Origin: Micavibrio sp964400125
Lineage (GTDB): Bacteria; Pseudomonadota; Alphaproteobacteria; Micavibrionales; Micavibrionaceae
Direction of reading: 5' to 3'
DNA length: 31,962 nt
Assembly: GCA_964400125.1 (NCBI GenBank)
Contig: CAYNSR010000021.1
Span: forward strand, 1-31,962
Shown: positions 16,212 to 23,881 of the stretch, piece by piece
Numbering within the stretch: position 1 is the stretch's first letter
Layout: each line of letters begins with the position of its first letter
The notes under the pieces: generated by a model
Seen by the model: only the letters and a program-made list of their open reading frames with translations
What the model was told of the DNA's origin: nothing
The model's database searches: none
Made by a program: the position numbers and the translations under genes

Positions 16212-16237
16212 GGAACCGGATTTCCTGTTCATGCGTT
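16212..16237 (+). promoter_or_regulatory. consensus EcfG (general stress sigma factor) promoter before PLD-VTT
   Basis: GGAAC at 16212-16216, a 17-base spacer and CGTT at 16234-16237 match the alphaproteobacterial GGAAC-N16/17-CGTT consensus exactly. A start site 6-8 bases past CGTT would fall at about 16244-16246, only two to four bases before the ATG at 16248. That predicts an almost leaderless mRNA and would explain why no Shine-Dalgarno is present. Confidence 0.6.
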
Positions 16238-16247
16238 ATTCCCCGAT

Positions 16248-18437
16248 ATGGGCTCAGTTGAGGTAGACCGCGACGATCTTTTGAAAATAGGCGCCAATTG
16301 CTGGCGCGCCGAAACGGCAAAACATGCGGCAATAGTCGTCGATTGCGCCAATTATTATACGGCCCTGCACGATTCCGTCTGCAAGGCCAAGCATTCCATT
16401 TTTGTCCTCGGCTGGGATATCGACAGCAGAATCGAGCTTTTGCGTGGAAAGGCCGCGGCAGACTCTCCGTGCCCATCCGTCTTCTTCGACCTGATCCAGT
16501 GGAAGGCGCGGCAAAACCCGGACATAAAGATATACCTCAACCGTTGGGAATATTCCCTTTTCTTCGCCAGCCAGCGCGAATCCGGATCAGAGTTCAAATG
16601 GCGACTGCATTCGCCCGGCAACGTCTATTACAGCTTCGACGGGCTCCTGCCGGTCAGTGCATGCCATCACCAGAAGATCATCGTCATTGACGATGAAATC
16701 GCCTTTTGCGGCGGTATGGATGTCGCCATCGCACGATGGGATCACCGTGAACATTACCCGAATCAGGATTACCGCGCCGATCCGGGCGGGGCACATGCCC
16801 TGATTCGCAAAATTCCATTTGGGCCCTACCATGATGTACAGTGCGTCGTCTCCGGTCCCGTCGCGCAGGCGCTGGCCGAATGGTGCAGGGAGCGCTGGCG
16901 CAAGGTCGCCGGATTTGAACCCCTGCCCCTACGCAATCCGGATTCTACTTCCCTGCCGCCATGCTGGCCTGAAAATATCGGTGTTGATTTTCACAATATC
17001 CAGACCGGAATCGCCATGACCTTTCCCCCCATATACGGCGAAGCTGCGGTGCGGGAGGTTGAACATCTTTACATCGACATGATCGGGCGCGCCGAAAATT
17101 TTATTTATATCGAAAACCAGTACCTCACCTATCTTCCCATCGCACAAGCCCTGAACCAGAGATTACGGGAAAGGCCGCGATTGCGGGTGCTGATCTCCAG
17201 TTGCTATCGGTCGAACGGCATTCTTGAAAAAAAATCAATGTGGACGGGCCGCGTCAAATTCCGTGAAACGCTGGAATCCGGCAATGTTTCCTCGCGCACA
17301 GCCATTGCCTACCCGGTCAGTGGCAAACCCGGCAAAGAACGGGACGTCCGGATTCATTCAAAACTGATGGTGATTGACGATCTTTACCTGCGGGTCGGGT
17401 CGTCCAATCTCAACAACAGGTCCATGGCTCTGGACAGCGAATGCGATCTGGTCTTCGTTGCGCATGACGAAAATTCCAGACAGAAGATAAGCGCCATCCG
17501 CAACGACCTGATCCGCGAACATACCGGTCGTGATATCGAAAGCATCGAAAAAATTATTCACAACGGAACAGATATCAGCGCGTTCCTGAATTATATTTCC
17601 AGCAGCCGCCAGCATTTACGCAAAATCAATGACGAACATTACCGTTACGAACGATTTGCAAAAATCTGCCGCCTGATTGCCGATCCGCTCAAGCCTCTTA
17701 TCCCGCCGCATTGGACCATGACTTATTGCTATGCCGGAACATGGCGCAATCTCCCGCGACGATTACTGTTTGCAGGCGCTCTTGTTCTCGCGATGACATG
17801 CCTTGCGCTTGCGGGGCATCTTCCCGTTGTAGAAGATTACATCTCCTATCAGGCCTTGCGGCCGCTTTGGGACGATTTTTTTCCATCGGGCAATAAAATT
17901 TCCGTCTCACTGGCCATTTTTGCACTCTGCAGTCTGTTTGTTCCTGTGACAGTACTGATTATCATTACTGCCGCCATATGGGGACCGGAGACGGGTTTGC
18001 TCCTGTCATTGTCCGGCATGGCTCTGGGCGCAACACTGGGATATGTCATTGGCCGCATCTCCGGGCTCAGGCCGCTGCGTGTTTTCGTCGGCCTGACGGC
18101 AGAACGGATCGACCAGTTTATCCGGCATTCCGGCATTCCCGGCATTGTCTTTGCGCGCACCGTTCCGCTCGCGCCGTTCAGTGTCCTGAATATGACGATG
18201 GGTATTTCCGGCACGCCCTACCTGAATTACATCGTCGGATCGTTGCTCGGCATGATCCCGCGAACCATTGCGCTTGTTTTTGTCGGCGATGCGCTGGCCG
18301 CGATGTGGAAAAACCCGACAACGAACACGCTGTCCTATCTGGCGACATCCGTTGCCGCGTGGTTTTTTATTCTGTCGGTATCGCATTTTTTCATACGTTT
18401 CTGGCAGAAAAGCAATTTTGCGGGGGGGTATGTATGA
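16248..18437 (+). CDS. phospholipase D-family protein fused to a C-terminal VTT (DedA/SNARE-associated) membrane domain
   Basis: This is a 729-residue two-part protein. Residues 1-480 form a phospholipase D/cardiolipin synthase-like half with two HKD motifs: His141-Gln-Lys with Asp in ACHHQKIIVIDD, and His370-Ser-Lys with Asp in RIHSKLMVIDD followed by GSSNLNNRS. From about 500 come hydrophobic segments (LLFAGALVLAMTCLALAG), and residues about 548-720 are a VTT domain with IITAAIWGPETGLLLSLSG, GATLGYVIGR and FARTVPLAPFSVLNMTMG. VTT/DedA proteins are implicated in lipid scrambling, so the fusion may cleave or transphosphatidylate lipids at the membrane. The frame is open upstream to 16020 inside the receiver gene, but similarity begins near the ATG at 16248. 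It overlaps the next gene as ATGA. Confidence 0.88.
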   Translation: MGSVEVDRDDLLKIGANCWRAETAKHAAIVVDCANYYTALHDSVCKAKHSIFVLGWDIDSRIELLRGKAAADSPCPSVFFDLIQWKARQNPDIKIYLNRWEYSLFFASQRESGSEFKWRLHSPGNVYYSFDGLLPVSACHHQKIIVIDDEIAFCGGMDVAIARWDHREHYPNQDYRADPGGAHALIRKIPFGPYHDVQCVVSGPVAQALAEWCRERWRKVAGFEPLPLRNPDSTSLPPCWPENIGVDFHNIQTGIAMTFPPIYGEAAVREVEHLYIDMIGRAENFIYIENQYLTYLPIAQALNQRLRERPRLRVLISSCYRSNGILEKKSMWTGRVKFRETLESGNVSSRTAIAYPVSGKPGKERDVRIHSKLMVIDDLYLRVGSSNLNNRSMALDSECDLVFVAHDENSRQKISAIRNDLIREHTGRDIESIEKIIHNGTDISAFLNYISSSRQHLRKINDEHYRYERFAKICRLIADPLKPLIPPHWTMTYCYAGTWRNLPRRLLFAGALVLAMTCLALAGHLPVVEDYISYQALRPLWDDFFPSGNKISVSLAIFALCSLFVPVTVLIIITAAIWGPETGLLLSLSGMALGATLGYVIGRISGLRPLRVFVGLTAERIDQFIRHSGIPGIVFARTVPLAPFSVLNMTMGISGTPYLNYIVGSLLGMIPRTIALVFVGDALAAMWKNPTTNTLSYLATSVAAWFFILSVSHFFIRFWQKSNFAGGYV

Positions 18438-19192
18438 CCCGCCTGCGCATTCTTTGCTTTAATATTCACGGCGGGCGCAGCATGGATGGAAAGCGGGACC
18501 TGCGCCGCATCAATGCCCTGATGGACGACCACGATATCGACATTGCCGTTTTTCAGGAAATGGAAACCCGCATCTCGTCTGGTGGTTCCGAAGCCGATAT
18601 TGTCCTGCTGGCCGGGGCATCACGCCCGCATCACCTTCCCGGACCGAATTTGATTCAAGGCGCAGGATGGTACGGAAACCTTCTGGTCAGTCGTTATCCC
18701 ATTCTCCGCGCCTTGACACATAATCTTGAAACAGTGTCCTATCTGGAACCGCGCAATGCCGTTGACGCCCTGATCCAAACCCCGGTGGGGAATATACGCA
18801 TTATCGGAACGCATCTTTCCCTGTCGCCTTTTGAACGCCTGTCCGAAGGGAGAAATCTGGTGCGCCTGATGAGCGCGGTCGAAGAACGGGAAAAAAACCC
18901 GATTTTTCTGCTTGGCGATGTCAATGAGTGGCGGGAAGGATCAAAATTGATCCAGCACCTGAACCAGTTGATGACTCCGCTACGCTGCGCCTCGACATTC
19001 CCGTCGTTCCGCCCGATATTCCGGCTTGACCGGGTCTGGTATGATTGCGACATGCACATCTCGGGAAAGGTTCTGACGGACGCCCCAGTGCGGGTCCTGT
19101 CGGATCATCTTCCCATCGTCGTCGAGATATGCACGAGGGAATATAACGAAACCTCAACACCCCGTCATCCCGAGCGTAGCCGAGGGATCTGA
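18434..19192 (+). CDS. endonuclease/exonuclease/phosphatase (EEP) family protein
   Basis: This is a 252-residue EEP-fold metal-dependent phosphodiesterase. Catalytic motifs are complete: Asn10 in CFNIHGG, Glu42 in VFQEME, His in IGTHLS, Asp and Asn in LLGDVNEW, Asp in FRLDRVWY and the SDHLPIV terminus motif. Members act on nucleic acids, inositol phosphates or sphingomyelin-like lipids. Coupling to a phospholipase D by an ATGA overlap suggests a phosphoester or lipid-headgroup substrate rather than DNA, which is inference. The final residues TPRHPERSRGI and the stop codon are encoded by the palindromic repeat at 19164-19236, so the native C-terminus, near VVEICTREYNE, has been extended by repeat insertion. 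The start is the ATG at 18434; the open frame further upstream is a shadow of PLD-VTT. Confidence 0.85.
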   Translation: MTRLRILCFNIHGGRSMDGKRDLRRINALMDDHDIDIAVFQEMETRISSGGSEADIVLLAGASRPHHLPGPNLIQGAGWYGNLLVSRYPILRALTHNLETVSYLEPRNAVDALIQTPVGNIRIIGTHLSLSPFERLSEGRNLVRLMSAVEEREKNPIFLLGDVNEWREGSKLIQHLNQLMTPLRCASTFPSFRPIFRLDRVWYDCDMHISGKVLTDAPVRVLSDHLPIVVEICTREYNETSTPRHPERSRGI

Positions 19193-19236
19193 CAGGTCGC
19201 GGCTTGGTCGGATCCCTCGGTTACGCTCGGGATGAC
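19164..19236. repeat. large palindromic repeat element at the 3' end of the EEP gene
   Basis: Two 26-base arms (19164-19189 and 19211-19236) are inverted copies with 25 of 26 matching, around a 21-base loop. The left arm begins GTCATCCCGAGCG and ends GAGGGATC. Sequences of this type are familiar as dispersed intergenic repeats in many proteobacterial genomes. It can fold as a strong hairpin and may end transcription between the convergent genes at 18434-19192 and 19299-19898. Confidence 0.85.
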
Positions 19237-19245
19237 AATCCTTAT

Positions 19246-19283
19246 AGAACCTTAAGCGCGTTATGGTTCTGGTGTCTTTTTTT
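19246..19283 (+). terminator. weak terminator-like hairpin plus T run
   Basis: AGAACC (19246-19251) pairs with GGTTCT (19265-19270) across a 13-base loop, and seven T residues follow at 19277-19283 after a six-base gap. The gap is longer than in a classic intrinsic terminator, so the call is tentative. It would act on the PLD-VTT/EEP transcript. Confidence 0.25.
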
Positions 19284-19298
19284 GATATTCAACACATC

Positions 19299-19898
19299 CT
19301 AGTGGAATTGATCCTTGCGGAAGACGTTTTTGTAAACGATTACTTCCTGATCGCCTGAAGCCGACGATTCATTATCGGTATCAACGTCATAGTGATGCGG
19401 CTCCAGACCCGACATGGGACAACGCCGCGACTGTATCTTCCGGGTGAGCTCAATCGCGCGCTGGTATTCCGGCGCGTTCAGTTGCGCCATCATGTCCTGA
19501 AGAATTTTGTCCTGCATTACCAGAACTTCATAGTAACGCTTGATCGTTTCGGGAAGCGTACGCAGAATATGCTCGATCTGGTCAAGCTCCGCTTCCGTAA
19601 TGCCGCTATTGGAAAATTCCTTGATAATGTCGTCCCAGATCCGGTCAAACCTGCTGACCTCCCGGAACTCCTTCGTTTCCTGATCCAGACGCAATTCCTT
19701 GTAAACGGCCTTCATGTCCTGAAGGCTTTGCGCCGTCGCGGTGCGGGCGCAATTCAGCTTTCTGCCGACAACCTGATGATGTTTTTGAAAATGCTCCAGG
19801 ACCTTCTGCATCAACATCTGCGCCAGATCTTCATCCGGCCACTGATCCGGATTGTCGTACGCCTCCGGCGCAATACGCATCAACTCTTTGTCAGACAC
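19299..19898 (-). CDS. hypothetical protein, mostly helical
   Basis: This 199-residue soluble protein is not recognised. Most of it looks alpha-helical and charged (KELRLDQETKEFREVSRFDRI, TEAELDQIEHILRTLPETIK), with an RRCPMSGLEPHHYDVDTD segment and an acidic, serine-rich stretch near the C-terminus. There is no signal peptide or membrane span. A GTG at 19898 is preferred because GGGGA lies five bases upstream; the adjacent TTG at 19901 is a less likely start. It stands alone between convergent and divergent neighbours, with an AT-rich promoter region behind it. Confidence 0.6.
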   Translation of the reverse strand: MSDKELMRIAPEAYDNPDQWPDEDLAQMLMQKVLEHFQKHHQVVGRKLNCARTATAQSLQDMKAVYKELRLDQETKEFREVSRFDRIWDDIIKEFSNSGITEAELDQIEHILRTLPETIKRYYEVLVMQDKILQDMMAQLNAPEYQRAIELTRKIQSRRCPMSGLEPHHYDVDTDNESSASGDQEVIVYKNVFRKDQFH

Positions 19899-20092
19899 CA
19901 AATTCCCCGTTTTCCCAAAGACGCCGTAAATTTATTATATTCTCATATGCTTAAGTACAATCTTATGTGAATTAACTTAAAGCTTTTCTAAATATAGATA
20001 AAATCCAACCAATCCAAGAAAACCCTTTCCTCGAAAAATCAATACGTTACATTCATCAGGGTGCATCAAGTCTTTTGGGATTTCAATAAATT
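19899..20092. promoter_or_regulatory. AT-rich divergent promoter region
   Basis: This gap separates the minus-strand hypothetical gene from the plus-strand aminopeptidase. It is much more AT-rich than its surroundings. TTAA at 19951-19954 followed after seven bases by CTTA is one base short of a CtrA box (TTAA-N7-TTAA), and more TTAA lies at 19972-19980. No -35/-10 pair is convincing. No Shine-Dalgarno stands out before the ATG at 20093. Confidence 0.3.
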
Positions 20093-21577
20093 ATGGCTTC
20101 AACGCGCAAGTCTTCCACATCACGCCGCAAGGCGTCAGGGACTGTAAAAACGCCACCGGGTTTTTCCGCCACCCTGCCCTTTGCTTCCGGTCATGACAAG
20201 GATACCGTCACCCTGCATGCGCTGGTTGCAAAAAATGCGCAAGCCTGGCTGAAAAAATCTTCTGCCGCCGTGCGCCACCGCGCCGCTCAGGCAGGATTTA
20301 CGGCCAAGCCCGGGCAAATTCTTCCGCTTTATGACGACAAGGGCGATTTAACCCGGCTTCTGGTCGGGGTGAATGCGCCGCTGCAGATTTTTGATCTGGC
20401 CGCCGCATCCGATTATTTGGGCCGCACGCTTGATGAAAAAGCCCTGCTGAAGAAAAAATTTTCCCTGCATGGCGTCGCCGATTCCGATCTTGACCGGGCC
20501 TGCATCGGCTGGGGCCTTGCCGCCTACCGTTTTGAAAACTACCGCAGCGGCAAAAAGACTGCGGCCTTTCCAAAACTTCTCTGGCCCGCCGGAACCAACC
20601 GCAAGGCCGTTCAGGCGCATATCGAATCCGCAGGATTGATCCGTACACTGATTAACATCCCGGCCAACGATATGGGGCCGGATGAACTCGAACAATCCGC
20701 AAAAACACTGGCCGAGGCCGAAGGCCTGAGCATCAGGGTGGTCAGGGACGCGGATCTGCTGAAAAACAACTTCCCCATGATCCACGCCGTCGGCAAGGGC
20801 AGCACGCGCCGCCCGCGGCTGATCGACATGCACTGGGGCAATCCCAAACATCCGAAAATCACGCTGGTCGGCAAGGGTGTATGTTTTGACACTGGCGGGC
20901 TGGACATCAAACCGCCTGCGGCGATGTTCACCATGAAAAAAGACATGGGCGGCGCGGCCCATGTTATGGGGCTTGCCCTCCTGATTATCCGCCACGCCCT
21001 CCCCGTACGCCTCCGCGTCCTCATTCCGGCGGTGGAAAATTCGATTTCCGGTGACGCCTTCCGCCCGTCGGACGTCCTGACCAGCCGCAAGGGCCTGACG
21101 GTCGAAGTTGGCGACACCGATGCCGAAGGCCGCCTTGTTCTGGCGGATGCACTGACGCTTGCCTGCGAAGAAAAACCTGAATTTCTGGTCGATTTTGCAA
21201 CACTGACCGGGGCGGCGCGTGTCGCGCTCGGCGTGGAAATTCCGGTGATCTTTTCAAACAACGAAAAACTGGCCTTTACCCTCAAGGATATCGGCATGGG
21301 CCATGATGACCCCCTCTGGCCGCTGCCCCTGTGGCAACCCTACCGCAAGGAAATGGCCAGCGACATCGCCGACATCAGCAGCATCGGCACGGGCAAGGCC
21401 GGTGCCATCACAGCGGCCTTGTTCCTTGAAAGTTTTGTCGATCCGGGGATTGATTGGGTTCACATAGACCTTTACGCTTGGGATCACGGCGGAAAACCGG
21501 GCCGCACCAAGGGCGGAACGGAAATGGCAAGCCGGGCACTCTTCACATATTTACAGAACCGTTTTGGAAAGAAATGA
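20093..21577 (+). CDS. M17-family leucyl aminopeptidase
   Basis: This is a 494-residue cytosolic metallopeptidase that removes N-terminal residues from peptides. The N-terminal 150 residues are the divergent M17 N-domain; the catalytic domain follows. Metal and catalytic residues are visible: Lys261 and Asp266 in GKGVCFDTGG, Asp284 in KKDMGGAAH, and Asp343, Glu345 and Arg347 in GDTDAEGRL (normally NTDAEGRL). Also present are LINIPANDMGP and the C-terminal TKGGTEMASRAL. The first 20 residues are basic and serine-rich. The stop overlaps the start of an NlpC/P60 gene as ATGA, a pairing seen in other Alphaproteobacteria that suggests joint processing of peptides, possibly from murein. Confidence 0.92.
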   Translation: MASTRKSSTSRRKASGTVKTPPGFSATLPFASGHDKDTVTLHALVAKNAQAWLKKSSAAVRHRAAQAGFTAKPGQILPLYDDKGDLTRLLVGVNAPLQIFDLAAASDYLGRTLDEKALLKKKFSLHGVADSDLDRACIGWGLAAYRFENYRSGKKTAAFPKLLWPAGTNRKAVQAHIESAGLIRTLINIPANDMGPDELEQSAKTLAEAEGLSIRVVRDADLLKNNFPMIHAVGKGSTRRPRLIDMHWGNPKHPKITLVGKGVCFDTGGLDIKPPAAMFTMKKDMGGAAHVMGLALLIIRHALPVRLRVLIPAVENSISGDAFRPSDVLTSRKGLTVEVGDTDAEGRLVLADALTLACEEKPEFLVDFATLTGAARVALGVEIPVIFSNNEKLAFTLKDIGMGHDDPLWPLPLWQPYRKEMASDIADISSIGTGKAGAITAALFLESFVDPGIDWVHIDLYAWDHGGKPGRTKGGTEMASRALFTYLQNRFGKK

Positions 21578-22344
21578 ACGCACAGCTCCATAAAATTTTT
21601 ACCCCGCTGGCCAATCTTCAGGAACACCCCGGAGACCAGAACCATATCGGAAAATGCGATTCGCAAATGCTGCACGGTGAATTTTTTGCCGTCGAAAAAT
21701 TTGAAAACGACTGGGCTTTCGGCGAGAGCGTACTGGATGGCTACCGTGGATGGGTGCGCGAAACCGATCTGACCTTCGTTTTCAACCACCCGACCCATGC
21801 CGTCACCTGCCTGATGACCAATGCCTACACGGTGCCCGATTTCAAAACCCAGCCCGTACAGACTTTCAGTTTTATGTCACGCCTCGCCGTTGATACCGGC
21901 ACGACGCAGGACGGGTTTGTCATGCTGCATGATCTAGCCCTGTGGGTGCCGGAAAATCATCTGACGGCGGTTGCCGATTTATCCGCCAACCCTGCCGACA
22001 TCATCGGCACGGCCAGCATGTTTGCGGATTGCCCCTATGTTTACGGCGGACGCACGGCACAGGGAATCGACTGTTCCGGCCTTGTACAACTCGCCCTCCA
22101 GCGCAACGGCGTTTTCTGCCCGCGTGATGCCTGCCAGCAGGAAAACGTTATCGGCATCGCCGTATCGCCGAACGATATTCAGGCAGGCGACATTCTCTAT
22201 TTCCCTGGCCATGTTGGCATGATGAAAGACGATTCGAATATGATTAATGCCACCGTGCGCGAGATGAAGGTTATCGTCGAACCTTTAGATGAAATCATTC
22301 GCATCTACGGCCCGCCGACATCCGTACGCCGCCTTGCATTCTGA
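21574..22344 (+). CDS. NlpC/P60 peptidase with N-terminal SH3-like region
   Basis: This is a 256-residue cysteine peptidase of the type that cleaves gamma-D-glutamyl-diaminopimelate bonds in murein peptides. The catalytic Cys167 lies in GIDCSGLVQ, His213 in FPGHVGMM and a polar third residue, Asn225, in NMINATV. YVYGGRTAQG before the Cys is typical. Residues 1-130 resemble bacterial SH3 domains (YRGWVRETDL, DGFVMLHDLALWVP). No signal peptide is visible, so it is probably cytosolic and acts in recycling, like YkfC. The start is set by the ATGA overlap with the aminopeptidase and by GGAAAG just upstream. Confidence 0.88.
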   Translation: MNAQLHKIFTPLANLQEHPGDQNHIGKCDSQMLHGEFFAVEKFENDWAFGESVLDGYRGWVRETDLTFVFNHPTHAVTCLMTNAYTVPDFKTQPVQTFSFMSRLAVDTGTTQDGFVMLHDLALWVPENHLTAVADLSANPADIIGTASMFADCPYVYGGRTAQGIDCSGLVQLALQRNGVFCPRDACQQENVIGIAVSPNDIQAGDILYFPGHVGMMKDDSNMINATVREMKVIVEPLDEIIRIYGPPTSVRRLAF

Positions 22345-22356
22345 GCAGCAATCTGG

Positions 22357-22454
22357 CCCTCACCCCAACCCTCTCCCTAAAAGGGAGAGGGGGGCGAAGC
22401 CGCACCAACATCAAAGTCCTCCCTCTCCCTTCAGGGAGAGGGTCGGGGTGAGGG
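22357..22454. repeat. nested palindromic repeat between convergent genes
   Basis: The outer arms 22357-22378 (CCCTCACCCCAACC...) and 22433-22454 (...GGGGTGAGGG) match at 21 of 22 positions when inverted. Each arm also forms its own hairpin: CCTCTCCCT with AGGGAGAGG near 22370-22391, and CCCTCTCCCT with AGGGAGAGGG near 22420-22442. The whole can fold as one long stem or a cloverleaf. The CCCTCACCCC...CTCTCCC type is a common dispersed intergenic repeat. It may serve as a two-way terminator for the genes ending at 22344 and 22469. Confidence 0.85.
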
Positions 22455-22468
22455 ATATAATATGAGAT

Positions 22469-23875
22469 TCAAGGTTGTATGCCACCCGCGACCATGGGGG
22501 CGTTTCCGGCCTGCAAATCCTGCAAAATCCCCATTGCGAATTCCGTCAACGTATCGTCCCGCGCCCCCATGATGACGATCCGGTCACCGGGCTTCGCCTC
22601 GGACAGCAGGACCATGCCGACGTCAAATCGCGTCTGGCAGAATTTCGCATTGCCCCCGGCGGCAACAATATCGTTAATCAGGTCTGCGGATGAAATATCC
22701 CGCGCCACTGTGCCACCCGCATAATAAATCTCCGGCATGACCAGCATATCCTGCGCCCGCAATCCCTTGGCAAAGGACTCGACGATTCCCTGCCGCATCA
22801 GTTTCATCGGCCCAAATCCATGCGGTTGAAACATCACCAGAACCCGCCCGGGATGGGCCGTCAGCGTTTCCAGCGAGGCGGCGATCTTGTCGGGGTTATG
22901 CCCAAAATCGTCGATCACCGTCACGCCACCCGCTACGCCCAAAACTTCGAGCCTGCGCCTGATCCCCTTGAAGGCTTCAAGCGCCCGGATCGCATCGGGC
23001 AAGGCAACGCCCAGCACTTGTGCGACCGCCAGCGACGCCAGCGCGTTCGATACATTATGCCGCCCCGGAACCTGTAATGTGCACGGGTTTCCCTGCACCT
23101 TGAAGGAAATGCCGTCGGGCAAATGCCGCAAATCCGTGGCACAGATATCCGCATCCGCCCGGTCGATCCCGTAGGTCAGGGTTTTCGGATGCACCGCGAC
23201 CATTTTTGCCGCCCGGGCATCATCCAGATTGATGATGGCACATTCCCGCGCCTTAGCCAGAAAATCATGGAACAACGGCTCGATCACGGCAAAGGGTTTA
23301 TGGTCCAGCGTTATATTGTTTAATACGGCGATATAGGGCGTAAAATATTCAATCGTGCCGTCGCTTTCATCCATCTCCGCCACGAACAAACCGCCGTCAT
23401 CGACGACAGCATTCCCCATCAGGCTGTTCGGGTGACCAATAAAATTCGGCATCACGCCGCCATTGGCAATGGTGGGTTTCAACCCCAGCGCATGCAGCAT
23501 CCATCCGGTCATGCCGGTCGTGGTCGTCTTGCCGCTGGTCCCGGCGATCCCGATTCCCTGCTGCGCGTTGAACAGGCTGGCCAGAAGTTCTGCGCGCTTC
23601 AAGACCGTAATGTTCCGTGTCAGTGCCGCCTGCACATCGGGAATTCCCGGCTCGACCGCACTGGAAACCACAACCCTGTCAACATCACCCGTGACACCGC
23701 TGCCGTCCTGACGATGGAGCGCCATGCCGTTTTTTATAAACAAATTGAATTTTTCCGGTGAATCACCATGGTCATATCCGCGATCAGACCCGGAAACGAC
23801 ATGCCCCTGCCGACGAACCATATCCGCCAACGCACTCATCCCGCTGCCACCGATGCCGACGAAAAAGTAATGCAT
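22469..23875 (-). CDS. Mur ligase family protein (MurC/Mpl-like)
   Basis: This is a 468-residue ATP-dependent amino acid or peptide ligase of the Mur family, acting on UDP-MurNAc-type substrates. The N-terminal Rossmann domain begins FFVGIGGSGMSALADM, as in MurC and Mpl. The P-loop is AGTSGKTTTTG with Lys116, where MurC and Mpl have GTHGKT. EMDESDGT and NITLDHKP in the central domain, and DDFGHNPDKI and MFQPHGFGP in the C-terminal domain, correspond to the canonical DDYGHHPxE and FQPHRY but differ. The gene lies outside any division/wall cluster, so murein-peptide recycling (Mpl-like) or a paralogous ligase is more likely than housekeeping MurC. It starts six bases after the stop of the upstream lipoprotein gene. 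Confidence 0.85.
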   Translation of the reverse strand: MHYFFVGIGGSGMSALADMVRRQGHVVSGSDRGYDHGDSPEKFNLFIKNGMALHRQDGSGVTGDVDRVVVSSAVEPGIPDVQAALTRNITVLKRAELLASLFNAQQGIGIAGTSGKTTTTGMTGWMLHALGLKPTIANGGVMPNFIGHPNSLMGNAVVDDGGLFVAEMDESDGTIEYFTPYIAVLNNITLDHKPFAVIEPLFHDFLAKARECAIINLDDARAAKMVAVHPKTLTYGIDRADADICATDLRHLPDGISFKVQGNPCTLQVPGRHNVSNALASLAVAQVLGVALPDAIRALEAFKGIRRRLEVLGVAGGVTVIDDFGHNPDKIAASLETLTAHPGRVLVMFQPHGFGPMKLMRQGIVESFAKGLRAQDMLVMPEIYYAGGTVARDISSADLINDIVAAGGNAKFCQTRFDVGMVLLSEAKPGDRIVIMGARDDTLTEFAMGILQDLQAGNAPMVAGGIQP

Positions 23876-23881
23876 CCGCGT

